From Platynereis dumerilii (lineage: Eukaryota > Annelida > Polychaeta > Phyllodocida > Nereididae): DNA of 64,000 nucleotides. The position numbers and the translations under genes are program-made. Where the stretch lies: the NCBI GenBank assembly GCA_026936325.1, contig JAPTHN010000011.1, positions 30,730,501 through 30,794,500 on the forward strand. The letters are read 5' to 3'. The notes beneath the pieces are model-generated. The model was not told the origin of the DNA and ran no database searches. It saw nothing but the letters and a program-made list of their open reading frames with translations. Positions 47,930-58,841 of the stretch are shown here, piece by piece. Position 1 is the stretch's first letter, and each line of letters opens with the position of its first letter.

Positions 47930-49807
47930 ATGCCGAAGATACATCCGAAGTCAAAGAAGAGCAAGCGCCCATCGGTGGCTGCTGACCGCTCTCGGCGCCA
48001 ACGGGAATCGTCCACAGAAACGTCACCTCGTCGTTCGTGGCAAGATGAACGCCCCGACAACGATAAAAACTCTGTTGAGACCCGTGGCCGGTCACCAAGA
48101 CGTTCCAGAGGCCGTAATAGCCATCAACGTGCGTCAAGAGATCGAGTGTCAAGAACTCCAGAGGCAGTTTCTGTGTCACCTGAGCGTCGTTCGCCGGTTC
48201 GACTGGTGAACGGGTCGCCTCTTCCGAGGAACGACTCGCCTCGCCCACGCAACAACTCGCCTCGCCCACGCAACAACTCGCCTCGCCCGCGGGACAACTC
48301 GCCCCGTCGGCTGTTCAACTCGCCACAGACCCGATATCATGCTGCGAGTGTGATCAACGGGTCTCCCAGGCCTTCTACTTCAACAGGAAGACCAACTGGC
48401 CCCTCTACAGCCATGAATACAGGGAAGGAAATGGGCCCTCCAGCTTGGCCAATTTCGCCCAACAGAAATAGACGCTCTGCTATCTCACATAAGTCGCCAA
48501 TGCTGAGATTGCAGTTATCATCTGAGTCCTTGATGTCAGTGAACTCTCCAATAAGACCACAGGTTCGATCTATGGTCATCCCGACAAATTCATTTGATGG
48601 GACAAACCAGGCAGTGACTCCTCCTAGACAGGTTGGGACTCCCCCTGGATTTCACTTGCCAAGGACTCCAGGGTACTCACCAGAAGCCCCAAGGCCCACT
48701 TTAGATCTGACAAAAGTGGCTTTTCATCCGGATTTTAATGAATCCTTCACAGATGAAGAAAGGACTTGGGACCAATCTATGGATGATACCAATGGACCTG
48801 CGGAGGCTACGCAAGACCCAGCCACTGACCAACCGTTGACATGGTACCAAGTGGTTGATACAGTATACAGTTCTGGTATGGTCGGCACGAAGGATGTACC
48901 AACCTCTCCGAAACGGGTATTCTCAGCAATAAGCGGACCACCCCCACCAAAGAAGAGGCCGATAGCATTACCTCCTTCTCCACTCACCAGTGCTTGCCTT
49001 GATGCCGCAATGCGAGCCTGTTGGGGGGGACCTTGGACTACCCACACTCAGCATCAGCCTCCACCTCCAAATGCAGCTTTACACCCTACATCATCGACAT
49101 GGGTGCCAGAGTTCAAATCCAGGTTCCATGCGGGACCAGGTTTTGACCTGAAAGCGACGAAATTGTCAGCCAGGGAACGTGAATGGGCAGGATCAAACCA
49201 GCCACCAGTCGATCACTCTTGGCTAACTGAAGTGGATGCGATGGCAAGGCAGCAGTTGTCAAGCTTGTCAGCGCTTGAATGGATACTCGGTATCTATTTT
49301 GATTCGGCAACAAAAGCAACACCGAATCAGCTCCAGACGCTGAAGGATTTTGCTGTACGAGAGCTACATCATGCAGTAAATTTCAGTGGAGCAATGATGG
49401 CAGCATCTACTTTGGCTCGTCGCAAGGCCATTTTAGATGGCCTGCACAAGATTCTTCCACAGAACACTCGCAACTGGCTTCAGCTACAGCCAGTTGGACT
49501 GACTTCTCAAGGCATGTTTGGTATGGCTTCTACTGCAATCCCAGAAATCATTCGCCAACAGCCACAACGACCTCCTCCTCGTCGCCCGCCAACTCAACCT
49601 GCTCCAAGACAAGACCGCTCCAGAGACAAGCCGAGACAAAGCAGCAACAACAACAACAACAGCAACGACAGCAACAGAAGCAACCAGCGGTCGCAACCAA
49701 GTTCTACATATACTCCTTCGGCTGCCAACGAGAACCGTCGCACTGATAACCGTCAGAAGCGTTCTCGAGGTACTTCCAATCAATCCAACGCCAAGCGGCG
49801 TTCCTGA
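47930..49807 (+). CDS. DIRS gag-like protein
   Basis: An open frame of 625 residues. The N-terminal third is Arg/Ser/Pro-rich with short SPRPRNN tandem repeats, the middle is unlabelled globular sequence, and the C-terminus is Gln/Arg/Asn-rich. It precedes and overlaps the polymerase frame, as in other DIRS elements, where the first protein is taken to be a Gag analogue. Assignment rests on position; no capsid fold was identified. Confidence 0.7.
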   Translation: MPKIHPKSKKSKRPSVAADRSRRQRESSTETSPRRSWQDERPDNDKNSVETRGRSPRRSRGRNSHQRASRDRVSRTPEAVSVSPERRSPVRLVNGSPLPRNDSPRPRNNSPRPRNNSPRPRDNSPRRLFNSPQTRYHAASVINGSPRPSTSTGRPTGPSTAMNTGKEMGPPAWPISPNRNRRSAISHKSPMLRLQLSSESLMSVNSPIRPQVRSMVIPTNSFDGTNQAVTPPRQVGTPPGFHLPRTPGYSPEAPRPTLDLTKVAFHPDFNESFTDEERTWDQSMDDTNGPAEATQDPATDQPLTWYQVVDTVYSSGMVGTKDVPTSPKRVFSAISGPPPPKKRPIALPPSPLTSACLDAAMRACWGGPWTTHTQHQPPPPNAALHPTSSTWVPEFKSRFHAGPGFDLKATKLSAREREWAGSNQPPVDHSWLTEVDAMARQQLSSLSALEWILGIYFDSATKATPNQLQTLKDFAVRELHHAVNFSGAMMAASTLARRKAILDGLHKILPQNTRNWLQLQPVGLTSQGMFGMASTAIPEIIRQQPQRPPPRRPPTQPAPRQDRSRDKPRQSSNNNNNSNDSNRSNQRSQPSSTYTPSAANENRRTDNRQKRSRGTSNQSNAKRRS

Positions 49808-52724
49808 CATTCCGGTCGGTGGCCGACTGACCCTTTTCCGCTCAGATTGGTCGAAAAATCTGAATCTATCGGAATGGCATGTGACAGTACTTCAGAAGGG
49901 ACTCCATTGGCACTGGAAACGGTTGCCTCCTGTAACAACAAAACCGCGTCCAATTCAATTACCTTCAGATTTAATAAAATGTCAAGTTTTCTTGAAAGAA
50001 ATAAAAGATCTTGTAAAGAAACATGCTTTGATTCCAGCGAATCTGGCTCAGCCAGGCTTCTACTCGCACCTGTTCGTTGTCCCGAAGCGTACAGGAGGGT
50101 TCCGGCCTGTGATAAACTTGAAAGCATTGAATCAGTTTATCACTTGCCGGACGTTCCGGATGGAAACCCCTCACAGTATCAGGCAACAACTACAGGTGGG
50201 AGAATACGCAACGTCAATCGATCTGGCGGATGCGTATTTTCATATCCCGATAGACCCAGAATTTCAACCATTTCTGCGAATAGCAGTGCAAGACAAGGTC
50301 TGGCAATTCCAGGCAATGCCATTTGGCCTGAACGTTGCACCCAAATCATTCACCAACATGCTGGCACCAGTTGCGGCAGCATTGAGGGAAAAGGGCATCA
50401 GGCTACACAGGTATTTAGACGATTGGCTGATAAGAGCCACATCGATCCAAGAAGCCAATCACAATACAGCACAAGTCCTCCAGTTGTTCAACAACCTCGG
50501 ACTACTGGTGCGCAAAGAGAAATCAGACCTGGAACCCAAGAGAGTATTTACTTTCCTAGGGGTACAATTCAACCTTCTCGCTGGCACAGTCTCGCCACCA
50601 CAAGACAAAATAGAGGGTGTGATACAGCTGGTCAACGAAGTAATGACACAGTCACGTATCTCCCTAAGACACCTGCTCAAAGTCATAGGGGTCATCAATC
50701 ATCTGTTGGACTACATAGAGCTCGGTCGACTCCATGTAAGGCCAGTGCAATTTTATCTGCTCAGTCTATCCAAGGACCTGAGGGAAGACTTAGAGCACTT
50801 CGTTGCAGTCCGCCCGAGTCTACGAGTCGCACTCATGCCATGGACAGACAGCAATTGGCTGGGCGCGGGTGTCCCATTGCGACCGCCACCACCCACCAAG
50901 ACCATCGCAACAGATGCCAGTCTGGTGGGTTGGGGAGCACATATGGAAGACCAACTTCTGTCAGGACTATGGTCGGAGCAAGAGACAGCTCTGCACATAT
51001 CAGTGTTAGAACTGCGAGCAATCCGCCGAGCCCTAGAAACCGTCAGAGACCAAGTCACAAATCAGTCTATACGGGTCATGACAGACAGTATAGTGGCCGC
51101 GGCATACATCAGAAGAGAAGGAGGGACGAAGTCTCTGTTGCTCTTCCAAGAAGCCAGAGCCCTCCTACAATGGTGCAAAACTCACAAAATCAATTTGACA
51201 CCACACTTTCTGCCTGGCCACCTAAACGTATTAGCAGATCTGAAGTCTCGCCCACACCAGGTCCTAGCTACAGAGTGGACAATCCAATGGCAGGTCTTTG
51301 CCAGACTCCAGTCTCATTTTCCGGAGATGACCATAGACCTATTTGCCACAAGGCTCAACAACCAACTACCGCAGTTCGTGTCACCATTCCCGGATCCGCA
51401 GGCGGTAGATTCAGATGCCTTAACAATGGAGTGGAATGGCCTGCAGGCATACGCATTTCCCCCAATTGCAGTCATAGCCGAGGTGCTCCACAAGATTTCT
51501 CAAGCAGACATGACATGCATCCTCGTAGCACCATGGTGGCCCACACAACCATGGTTTCCGGAGGCACTTCCGACTCCTGACGGGACCTCCAGTCCAACTG
51601 CCTCATTACAGACGTCTTCTGAGCCAGCCACACCAACCAATATACCATCACAAACCATCGTGGCTGAACCTTCACGCCTGGCCGCTGTCCGGCAACGGCT
51701 CAGAACGGAGGGACTTTCAGAACGAGCTGCAACGGTTGCGGCCGATCATCTGCGACCCAGCTCAAAACGTCTGTACCAGTCCCACTGGAAGAACTTCTGC
51801 GACTGGTGTAGCGAACACAACTTGGATCCCACGGAACCAGTTGTAGGGACACTTGCAGACTTTATGGTTCACTTGCACGAGGACAAAAAGTTTGCCCACT
51901 CCACAATTGCATCGTACCGTTCGTCAATCGCAGGAGTGATAGGAACAGTAGATGGCATACCACTCAGTCATCATCCAACCTTGTCTCGCCTCCTACGGAG
52001 TCTGGCCACAAACCAACCCATGGCCCGACCCAGGGTACCAGCTTGGGACTTGGCCAAAGTCTTACAGTTTTTGGCTTCAAAGCCCAATCCACCTTCAATC
52101 GACACAAGGTTAGACCGGACTTTCCTTACGATAAAATTGTCTTTTCTCCTCGCTCTTGCCACAGGAAAGAGACGATCCGAGCTTCAAGCCATTTCCCGCG
52201 ATCCAAGGGATTTGCGGTCAACTGCCGAAGGGGTATGGTTGCGCACAGTCGCAGGATTCCTCCCTAAAACCGCAGTTCCGGGACATGACCCAGCTCCATT
52301 TTTCATCCCTACTCTGACGCCTGATGCAGATAACCAAGAGAGGGACGAACGTCTGTGCCCAGTCACTTGCCTACAGCAATATGTGCAATTGACAGGAGGC
52401 CTCCAGGAGGGTCAGCGACTCTTTAGAAAAATCAGAGGCAATGGACCCCCCACTAGAGATTCAGTGTCCCGTTGGATAACGCAATGCATTAAGACTGCAC
52501 ACGACACTGAACCAACTCATGCGCATGCCCATGAAGTACGTAGAATGGCTGCGTCATGGGCCTATCAGGCTGGCCACCACTCCATAGAGGAGATCCTGTT
52601 GGCAGGATGGTGGGCGTCTTCATCTACATTTACTAGATTCTATCTAGCCAATCTCCATCCCCAGCCTGATGGTCTCTTCCGGCTAACGCCAGTTGTTGCG
52701 GGCCGACAGATACCAGTCGGTTGA
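49518..52724 (+). CDS. DIRS reverse transcriptase, RNase H and tyrosine recombinase
   Basis: A long open frame. Domains in order: reverse transcriptase (FRPVINLK, SIDLADAYFHIP, MPFGLNVAPKSF, YLDDWLI), RNase H (TDASLVGWG, LELRAI, TDSIVAAAY), then a tyrosine recombinase with KRRSEL, HEVRR and a final FTRFYL tyrosine, matching the R...HxxR...Y catalytic pattern. The first residues overlap the gag-like frame and the true start is not determined. Confidence 0.92.
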   Translation: MVWLLLQSQKSFANSHNDLLLVARQLNLLQDKTAPETSRDKAATTTTTATTATEATSGRNQVLHILLRLPTRTVALITVRSVLEVLPINPTPSGVPDIPVGGRLTLFRSDWSKNLNLSEWHVTVLQKGLHWHWKRLPPVTTKPRPIQLPSDLIKCQVFLKEIKDLVKKHALIPANLAQPGFYSHLFVVPKRTGGFRPVINLKALNQFITCRTFRMETPHSIRQQLQVGEYATSIDLADAYFHIPIDPEFQPFLRIAVQDKVWQFQAMPFGLNVAPKSFTNMLAPVAAALREKGIRLHRYLDDWLIRATSIQEANHNTAQVLQLFNNLGLLVRKEKSDLEPKRVFTFLGVQFNLLAGTVSPPQDKIEGVIQLVNEVMTQSRISLRHLLKVIGVINHLLDYIELGRLHVRPVQFYLLSLSKDLREDLEHFVAVRPSLRVALMPWTDSNWLGAGVPLRPPPPTKTIATDASLVGWGAHMEDQLLSGLWSEQETALHISVLELRAIRRALETVRDQVTNQSIRVMTDSIVAAAYIRREGGTKSLLLFQEARALLQWCKTHKINLTPHFLPGHLNVLADLKSRPHQVLATEWTIQWQVFARLQSHFPEMTIDLFATRLNNQLPQFVSPFPDPQAVDSDALTMEWNGLQAYAFPPIAVIAEVLHKISQADMTCILVAPWWPTQPWFPEALPTPDGTSSPTASLQTSSEPATPTNIPSQTIVAEPSRLAAVRQRLRTEGLSERAATVAADHLRPSSKRLYQSHWKNFCDWCSEHNLDPTEPVVGTLADFMVHLHEDKKFAHSTIASYRSSIAGVIGTVDGIPLSHHPTLSRLLRSLATNQPMARPRVPAWDLAKVLQFLASKPNPPSIDTRLDRTFLTIKLSFLLALATGKRRSELQAISRDPRDLRSTAEGVWLRTVAGFLPKTAVPGHDPAPFFIPTLTPDADNQERDERLCPVTCLQQYVQLTGGLQEGQRLFRKIRGNGPPTRDSVSRWITQCIKTAHDTEPTHAHAHEVRRMAASWAYQAGHHSIEEILLAGWWASSSTFTRFYLANLHPQPDGLFRLTPVVAGRQIPVG

Positions 52725-52785
52725 GATCAATGGGAATTCTGGTCCAGTCAAGGGTTCCTCCCCACCTCCGGGTTAGGAATCTGGC

Positions 52786-52925
52786 AACTGTAAAACGCAC
52801 TGTTTTACACAGTGTAGGTCCTGTGAAAGTCTTACGAAATAGAGTAAAACCCCTCCCCCGCAGGGGGATAGGGGTTCTCTCTGTGAGTAAGACTCACAGG
52901 ACCTACACTCCAGAGTATCTCCCTC
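52786..52925. repeat. DIRS internal complementary region
   Basis: The first half is the reverse complement of the left outer end (47288 onwards) and the second half is the reverse complement of the right outer tail (up to 53171). In DIRS elements this bipartite region serves as a splint to join the two ends during circle formation. Confidence 0.88.
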
Positions 52926-52965
52926 CCACCTCCCCGGCAATTCTCACTGAAAACTATTGTTACAT

Positions 52966-53130
52966 AAAGTGAGGAATGAAGGGACAGGCAAGCTTATATA
53001 CACAGGGACCCCAGATGATCACAGGGAAGCTGTTAGAAAATCAGTTCAGTCCTAATATGAGAGACAAAAGGAATAGGCAACTGTAAAACGCACTGTTTTA
53101 CACAGTGTAGGTCCTGTGAGTCTTACTCAC
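52966..53130 (-). repeat. DIRS right inverted terminal repeat
   Basis: Reverse complement of 47288-47459 with a small difference near the outer side. It continues outward into a unique tail (CCCCTATCCCCCTGCGGGGG) up to about 53171 that is matched in the internal complementary region. Confidence 0.9.
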
Positions 53131-53171
53131 AGAGAGAACCCCTATCCCCCTGCGGGGGAGGGGTTTTATTT

Positions 53172-53960
53172 CAGCAGTCTAAAATAAATACTTTTTGTTT
53201 CATAAAAAACTCGAAATAAATAGGTCTAATTACTGCTGTTGTTACCATAAAATAAAAACTCCAACCCCCCCCCCCCTCCCCATCAATATCTGATGGCCAC
53301 CCGTAACAACCCAATCCAAATAGGCATATTGTACATTCTCCAAAACATTATTTCCTTGAATTTTTTTTGCCCTCATCTTTTTCCAGATTTTCCTTCTTCA
53401 CTTTTTAAATTTTTTTTTATCAATTTTTTTTTTCACATTATTTTTTCCACCAAACATTTTGTTCCATATTCGACGGGTTTTGTGTTCCACATTTTTTTTA
53501 AATTCAAGCTATTTCTTTTTAGAATTTCACTCAAAATATTTTGCTACTAATTAGCTTATTATATTATCTTTCAGGAGCATATATATTGAAGTGGGTAATT
53601 GGCAGACTTTTGCTTATATTATGCCAAGTATTGAAATCACAATTGCTTCTACAATCAGATTCTAAAAATACACAGGAAATCTCTTTAGCCTTGTTAGTGT
53701 TTGATTGATAATTTACATACCTTCCTTAACATTGGCCTTGTTTATCCAAGAAAATTCTCAGAATAAGCAAGAATTTCAGATCATATATATGTCAACCATG
53801 TAGCCTTTTGGATTTTTTTCTTTAACTGATACTTTCATGTTACTAAGTTAATCCCACTTGGAAAATTGTTTGTAGCTGTTTTCCACTTCTCTCAAATCCT
53901 TCTTCTTTAATTTTCTATTGTTAATCTATTTGTTTTATTTTGTTTTGTTTTCAGGTATAA
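53172..53960. other. No gene seen; T-rich DIRS right flank
   Basis: A run of C at 53265-53278 and a strongly T-rich stretch at 53350-53560. No coding or RNA feature is supported. Confidence 0.4.
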
Positions 53961-53962
53961 GT

Positions 53963-54056
53963 TAGTTATATCCCTTGTTTTCATGAATATGTGATATACA
54001 CCTCGGCTAACGCCTCGGTATATATATCACATATTCCCTCAAACGCGGGATATAAC
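53963..54056. repeat. Foldback repeat (AGTTATATCCC arms)
   Basis: Arms 53963-54006 and 54011-54056 are mostly complementary (AGTTATATCCC with GGGATATAACT, GAATATGTGATATA with TATATCACATATT) with a tiny GC-rich loop, CTAACGCC. Likely a very small foldback transposon. Confidence 0.8.
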
Positions 54057-54593
54057 TGGCACATAAATAAACAGTGGTATTCATGCTTAATGTATTTTGA
54101 GTACTTAAAATGGATGTTGGGTGTTTAATGTTGATGTAGGTTATCTGGCATCCAAAATCAACCAATCTTTAATTGCATAGAACAACATTAATAGCATAGA
54201 TTCAGTAGGCTAAATTATGTGAAAATGTAGTTAATACAAACATGTACAACAGCTGCACATTTTAAAAAGACTGCAATGTAAAAGTATTTTACTCCATACT
54301 TAACTAAATGCTTCCAAACATTCCATCTATGTGTTTACTGATGATTCACTCAACATTGGCTACACTTTAGGCCTACATGGTTGCAAAAGTACTTGTTTCA
54401 CAGTTGTGAAGTTTCTTAAAAGAACACATAAAAACCTCAATAATACACCATAGTGGTCAAAAGTGAAGTAGCAGTCTGAATGAGGTAGCATGTACTTGCT
54501 ATTTCGGCAATGACTGCATATTTTTACTTCTGAATAATGACTTTTATCTTAGATATTACAGAACAGGAAAAATGGGCAGTTTTGATAATTTTT

Positions 54594-54800
54594 AGATGGA
54601 GATTCCATGCTAACAATAGGGTGTGATAAATAAAAAGTTTAAAACTCAAATATCTAAAAAAATTCCCGACAGATTTTTTCGTTTTATACATCAAAATGTT
54701 TGCCTGATCTTCCTCTACATCACTGCGCTAATCGTTTTCTTGGTCAATTTTTTTAACCCCAAAGTTTGTTCAAGCTCGCTGTGTACGGCGTGTCCAGTTT
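54594..54800 (-). repeat. Repeat arm, inverted partner of 46241-46445
   Basis: Reverse complement of the 46.2-kb arm with scattered differences. The outer side reads GGACACGCCGTACACAGCG on the minus strand, matching GGACAGTACGCACAGCG on the left. Confidence 0.8.
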
Positions 54801-55309
54801 AGATTGACAACACAATGCTTTGTTAGAAGAGGGCCATTTCCAGAATTTATTGCTTTACAAAAAGTAACACTGGGTTTTTGCAGTGGTCTTATTGGCAAAT
54901 CTGATGACACAATTGCAAAGCTATGAATGCCTATGATGAAGTCGTCCACATGAAATGCTATTGGCCAGTTACACCTATGACATCATAGGTAGCACCGAAG
55001 TTCAAAGGAGTTTCCAGAGCTCTATGGCATAACAGGTCCACACTGTGAAAAAAAGAAGTGTTTAACTGGACTAATTTACAGTAGACCTGATATTATGCTG
55101 TCTTCAGGTGGTAATTTTTGTACGTCAGAGCCATCAAAAACACTAACTACATGGTCACACAACCTATTGCTGTGGCAATCACATTTCAAGTGAAGACTCT
55201 GTTGACCTGAGGTGCCAAACAGGTGATTATAACAAACAGTCAATGCCAAACAATGCTAAACAGGATAATCCAACCTGCTATTTTGTAATAAGAATATGTG
55301 TCAGAGACA

Positions 55310-55765
55310 TGCGCTTTTTGCCAAAGAATATCTTAATTGGAACATTTTAATATTTATTTATCGCCGTGGGACTACCTTTTTACTAATCTTCATTGCAAGG
55401 GATATACCTGAAGAAGGCAAATTAAACGTTTGGCCTGTAGATGATAAAATGCAAGGTAAGAGATTGAAATTCTCCTAAAACCATGTCAACACAGAAAACT
55501 TTGCCAACTTACCTGGCAATTTTGAAGCCATTTAATTCAGTGTTAAAGAAGTCTGGAGGTCTACCTTTGCACAGATATACCAACAATGACTACATAGAGA
55601 GTTCTGCATGGTGCTATGTTGCTGACAACAATTAGATTTATAGTCATTTGACTTTTTTTGAGCCATGTGCTTTTCTCAAGACATTGTTATGATCAAGCAG
55701 GAAGTCTAACAATAGTGCCACCTTACCAACACAATCATGTAACTACCACATGTATAGCTTTCTGG
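55310..55765 (-). repeat. Dispersed repeat, unoccupied copy of the Academ-like insertion site
   Basis: Continuous in this copy, but aligns (reverse complement) with 13893-14090 followed directly by 8530-8796. The junction here reads TTTGCCAACTTACCTGGCAA, where the 8.8-kb copy has the transposon and its AGG duplication. Non-coding. Confidence 0.8.
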
Positions 55766-57582
55766 ACAACCAATCTGATAATACGAAAACATTTCAGTAG
55801 GGGGCATTGAAGCTCAGAAAATTGACGTTTTTAAGAATTACAGCTTTGGTGCCACCTAGTGCACATCTATAGACTGCTGCTCTTCTAGTGTAAAAAAACA
55901 GTTGAGTCCCTCATGTTATGCTGTATCAGAAAGATTGACTGGCACCTTCCAAATCCCGTACTGGTCATACCCTGAATCGATACGTGTGCACATCAACCAA
56001 AGTAAACGAGAGCCTGCAGACGTCCGGAGAGTAAATAATTTCTTCCTGCAGCCTGGATTTCAGGGAATCCAGCATTTCTGCAAAAATTTTAAGAATTATA
56101 CAATTTTCTACAGACATTCTGTACCACCGCGAGAATTGTACTGAAATCTGTTATTGGGCAATTTCCTACAGGAATTGCAGTGTATGTATGTATGTCTGCA
56201 GGACTTTTCAATTTCCCAGAGATGTATGCAGTTCTGCCAAGTATCTGCAGAGTTCGTGGCCATGCTTTTGCCATTAGTAGGCCTACTGAAGGACTTGATG
56301 GAGACATTTCGTTTAGGATGACAGGAGTTAGGGTGATTTGGTACACCACAAGGAATAAGGTACTTCCTTAGAAATCACGCAGTTTGGTAGCAATTCCGTA
56401 ATTCTTGGGAGTTCCTCAGTCTACTGACTGGAACTGGCCAAGTAAACAGCCACAAGCAGCATATGCAAATGAGCATGATATGGCAGACTACAATTGTTTT
56501 CCTTCATACTGTGGGAATCTAGATTAATGACAATAACATTGGATAACAAAATCAATGTTTATACTTTTACGTGTAAATCATAAGGGCCTCTGCAAGTTAT
56601 AACAATGGGAGGAACAGAACAAAGTGATATAACTAGTTTTGATAATTTGTCACAAAACATATATAAACAAAAATTAATGTTATGAAAAGTTACCTAACCA
56701 ATCAGTTAGAATTATTTGGCAATGACCAATGTTTATAAAAACATTATGTAACCAATCAGTTAATATTTTCGGAGAATCAAAACAATCCAATTCAAGGAAT
56801 CCCTCTGATACTTCATGTCATCGGCTTACAGAGGGACTCATGGAGTCTGGGATTTCCTGTAGAAATTAATTGTACCAGTACTTCAGTAGAAATTCTGCAA
56901 GTGACACCCAAAACAGCAGAGGCAGCAAAACATCAGTGAAACCAAAAACAGCATCAGGTCCTAAAACAGCATTGCAAATTTCAGCGACTATTCTGATTTT
57001 TGGTGCCAATAGGCCTACTGCTTTGGTGCCAAGGCTGCTTTTTGGTCTCGGTTTGCAGTGCCAATGTTGGTTTGACGCTGGTTCTGCTTTTGGTTCTAAA
57101 TTCCGATAGATAAGAAGAAGTATAGAGATGTTTGCAGGAAAGTACAGAATTCAAGCAAAGCTTTCAGAAGTGCTTTATAATGTCCGCAGAAGCACAGAAT
57201 CTTTATGTAATTGCAGAACTCTTCCAGAAACTTTGTAGAAGCAAGATTTCCCCCTAAGCTACACAATTCTTCCACAATTGCAGAATTCTACTGGGAAGAA
57301 ATTTAGATAAACTGGACCCCCTACCTGTGGACTAAGGCAGTGAATTGAGTAGGTACACCGATTCATAATCAATATTTGACACCGTTGAGTAGATTTATGT
57401 GCATGAGTATTAAACACACAGAGCTATTACTTTACAACCTCAACCAGTTGGATATATTATGAAAGCCTCTCGGAGTGCAGGTGTGATATTTTAGTCAATG
57501 TCAGTTATTTGTATGCAACTCAGAGACCGTGACTGATCTGATAATCCATGTTAGCGCGACTTGACCTATAATGTTTCCACAG
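55766..57582. other. No gene supported; decayed repeats
   Basis: Short frames only. TTCTGCA and CAGAA words recur through 56030-57300, perhaps a diverged repeat. No splice chain could be tied to the gene starting at 57583. Confidence 0.35.
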
Positions 57583-57901
57583 AGCTAACTCAAAAGATTA
57601 TGCTGTGGTCTGGTCATTTTTAAGGGAATCTCATCCAGACAGAATGGGGTTGTTGTCCCTCTCATTTGACGATGCTGACGCCACCAGATGGACCTTTAAA
57701 AGCCCTCGCAGTGCTACCAGAGACCTCTGGGGTGGGATCGTGGAACTACCATTGACCTCTCGCGAAGAACAACGCCGCCAGTGGCTGCATAGGACATTAG
57801 ATCTGATGGGCGAAAGGTCCAGAACTAAGCCGGCATGGAGGACCCCAAGAGAACACGAAGGGAGCAATTTGCCACCGAAGAAAAAGAAAGCAAAGCGGAA
57901 G
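57583..57901 (+). CDS. Candidate upstream exon of the CNBD2-like gene
   Basis: An open exon between an acceptor (tttccacag) and a weak donor (AAG followed by gtgggg). It encodes about 106 residues with a charged, Lys-rich end (PPKKKKAKRK). It ends in phase 0, which matches the next clear exon at 58842. No domain is recognised, and the part after the donor reads into AT-rich, non-coding sequence. It could also belong to another gene. Confidence 0.45.
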
Positions 57902-58595
57902 GTGGGGATAATATTTGATAGACTGGACGTCAAAAGAAAGTTGATGGGCCATTCTCAAATTTCGGGACAAAATGCCCTGGATAATGTGGTAACGGAGTGG
58001 ACTTTTGATGCAAAAAACCTGCTTTTTGAGCAATTTGAAAATTGAAAAAAAATGCAAAAAAATTTCAGATCAATTTTTTTAAAAAATTAAATATATCAAT
58101 TTTTTGTAGTAACGGAGTGGACAGAAACGGGGTGGACAGGAGCGGTTTAGTTTTCTCTTAATAGTGCATTCTCTTTGGGAAAAACAAAGTTATGATTGCA
58201 TTCTATTGAATCCTGTCACCCTCAGCAATATATACATAAAATTTCTTTGAAAAAGTATCACTGGTAAGCTCGGAATTGGAGGGAACAGAGTGGACATTTT
58301 ATTGGGACCAAAAGATGTTCCAAAGAAAATTATGCCTTAATTTGCTGAATACCTGTTTAATGAAATCTGCAAAGCTGTGGTAGTGTGGCGCATGTGCATC
58401 TTATGACATTTAGTGGAAATTGCTCATTAAAAACAATAGTGAGCCGAGCTATGGCAAGGAATGGAGTGGAGGAGGTTAAATTTTTGGGCTGCCCAAAAAA
58501 ATAATGCCAATAATGCCACAAAAATTTAATTCACAAAATTTTCTGCCTGAAAATCCCTGATAAATCGGTTTTCCAAAATTTTAGGAGGCTGCAGG

Positions 58596-58651
58596 AATTG
58601 TGCAACCATGCATCTCACTCAGTCATTTCAGCTGAATCAAATTTTACAGTG
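58596..58651. repeat. Fragment of the 17345-17523 MITE family
   Basis: Shares GCAACCATGCATCTCACTCA-like sequence and the end CAAATTTTACAGTG with the right part of the 17.3-kb MITE. The left end is missing. Confidence 0.6.
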
Positions 58652-58841
58652 TTTGTTTTTTATACGCTCTGCAACTGTTGGTCAAAAGCAGCACTCTTAA
58701 AATAAAAGTGATTTGATGCTAACATCTGTCAATTTGTATTTTGTTGGGCTATATTCAGAATTCATCTCTATTCAACTTCTTCTGAAAGTGTGATTTGATA
58801 TTTTCAGCGGATTATCTACAAATTTCAGGTTCTTTTTTTAG

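Larger units (their letters stand above)
47288..53171 (+). mobile_element. DIRS-type tyrosine-recombinase retroelement, whole-looking
   Basis: About 5.9 kb with inverted terminal repeats (47288-47459 and 52966-53130), a gag-like frame, a reverse transcriptase, RNase H and tyrosine recombinase frame, and an internal complementary region (about 52786-52925). The internal region is complementary to both outer ends, which is the diagnostic DIRS layout. The two long frames appear open and the ends are nearly identical, so the copy looks whole and recent. Frame overlap between the gag-like and downstream coding regions is usual for the family. Confidence 0.92.

Noticed and set aside
49847-51580. 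A 577-residue open frame on the plus strand within the DIRS element
   Set aside because: It overlaps the reverse transcriptase and RNase H domains in another frame and has low-complexity, motif-free sequence, so it is a shadow.
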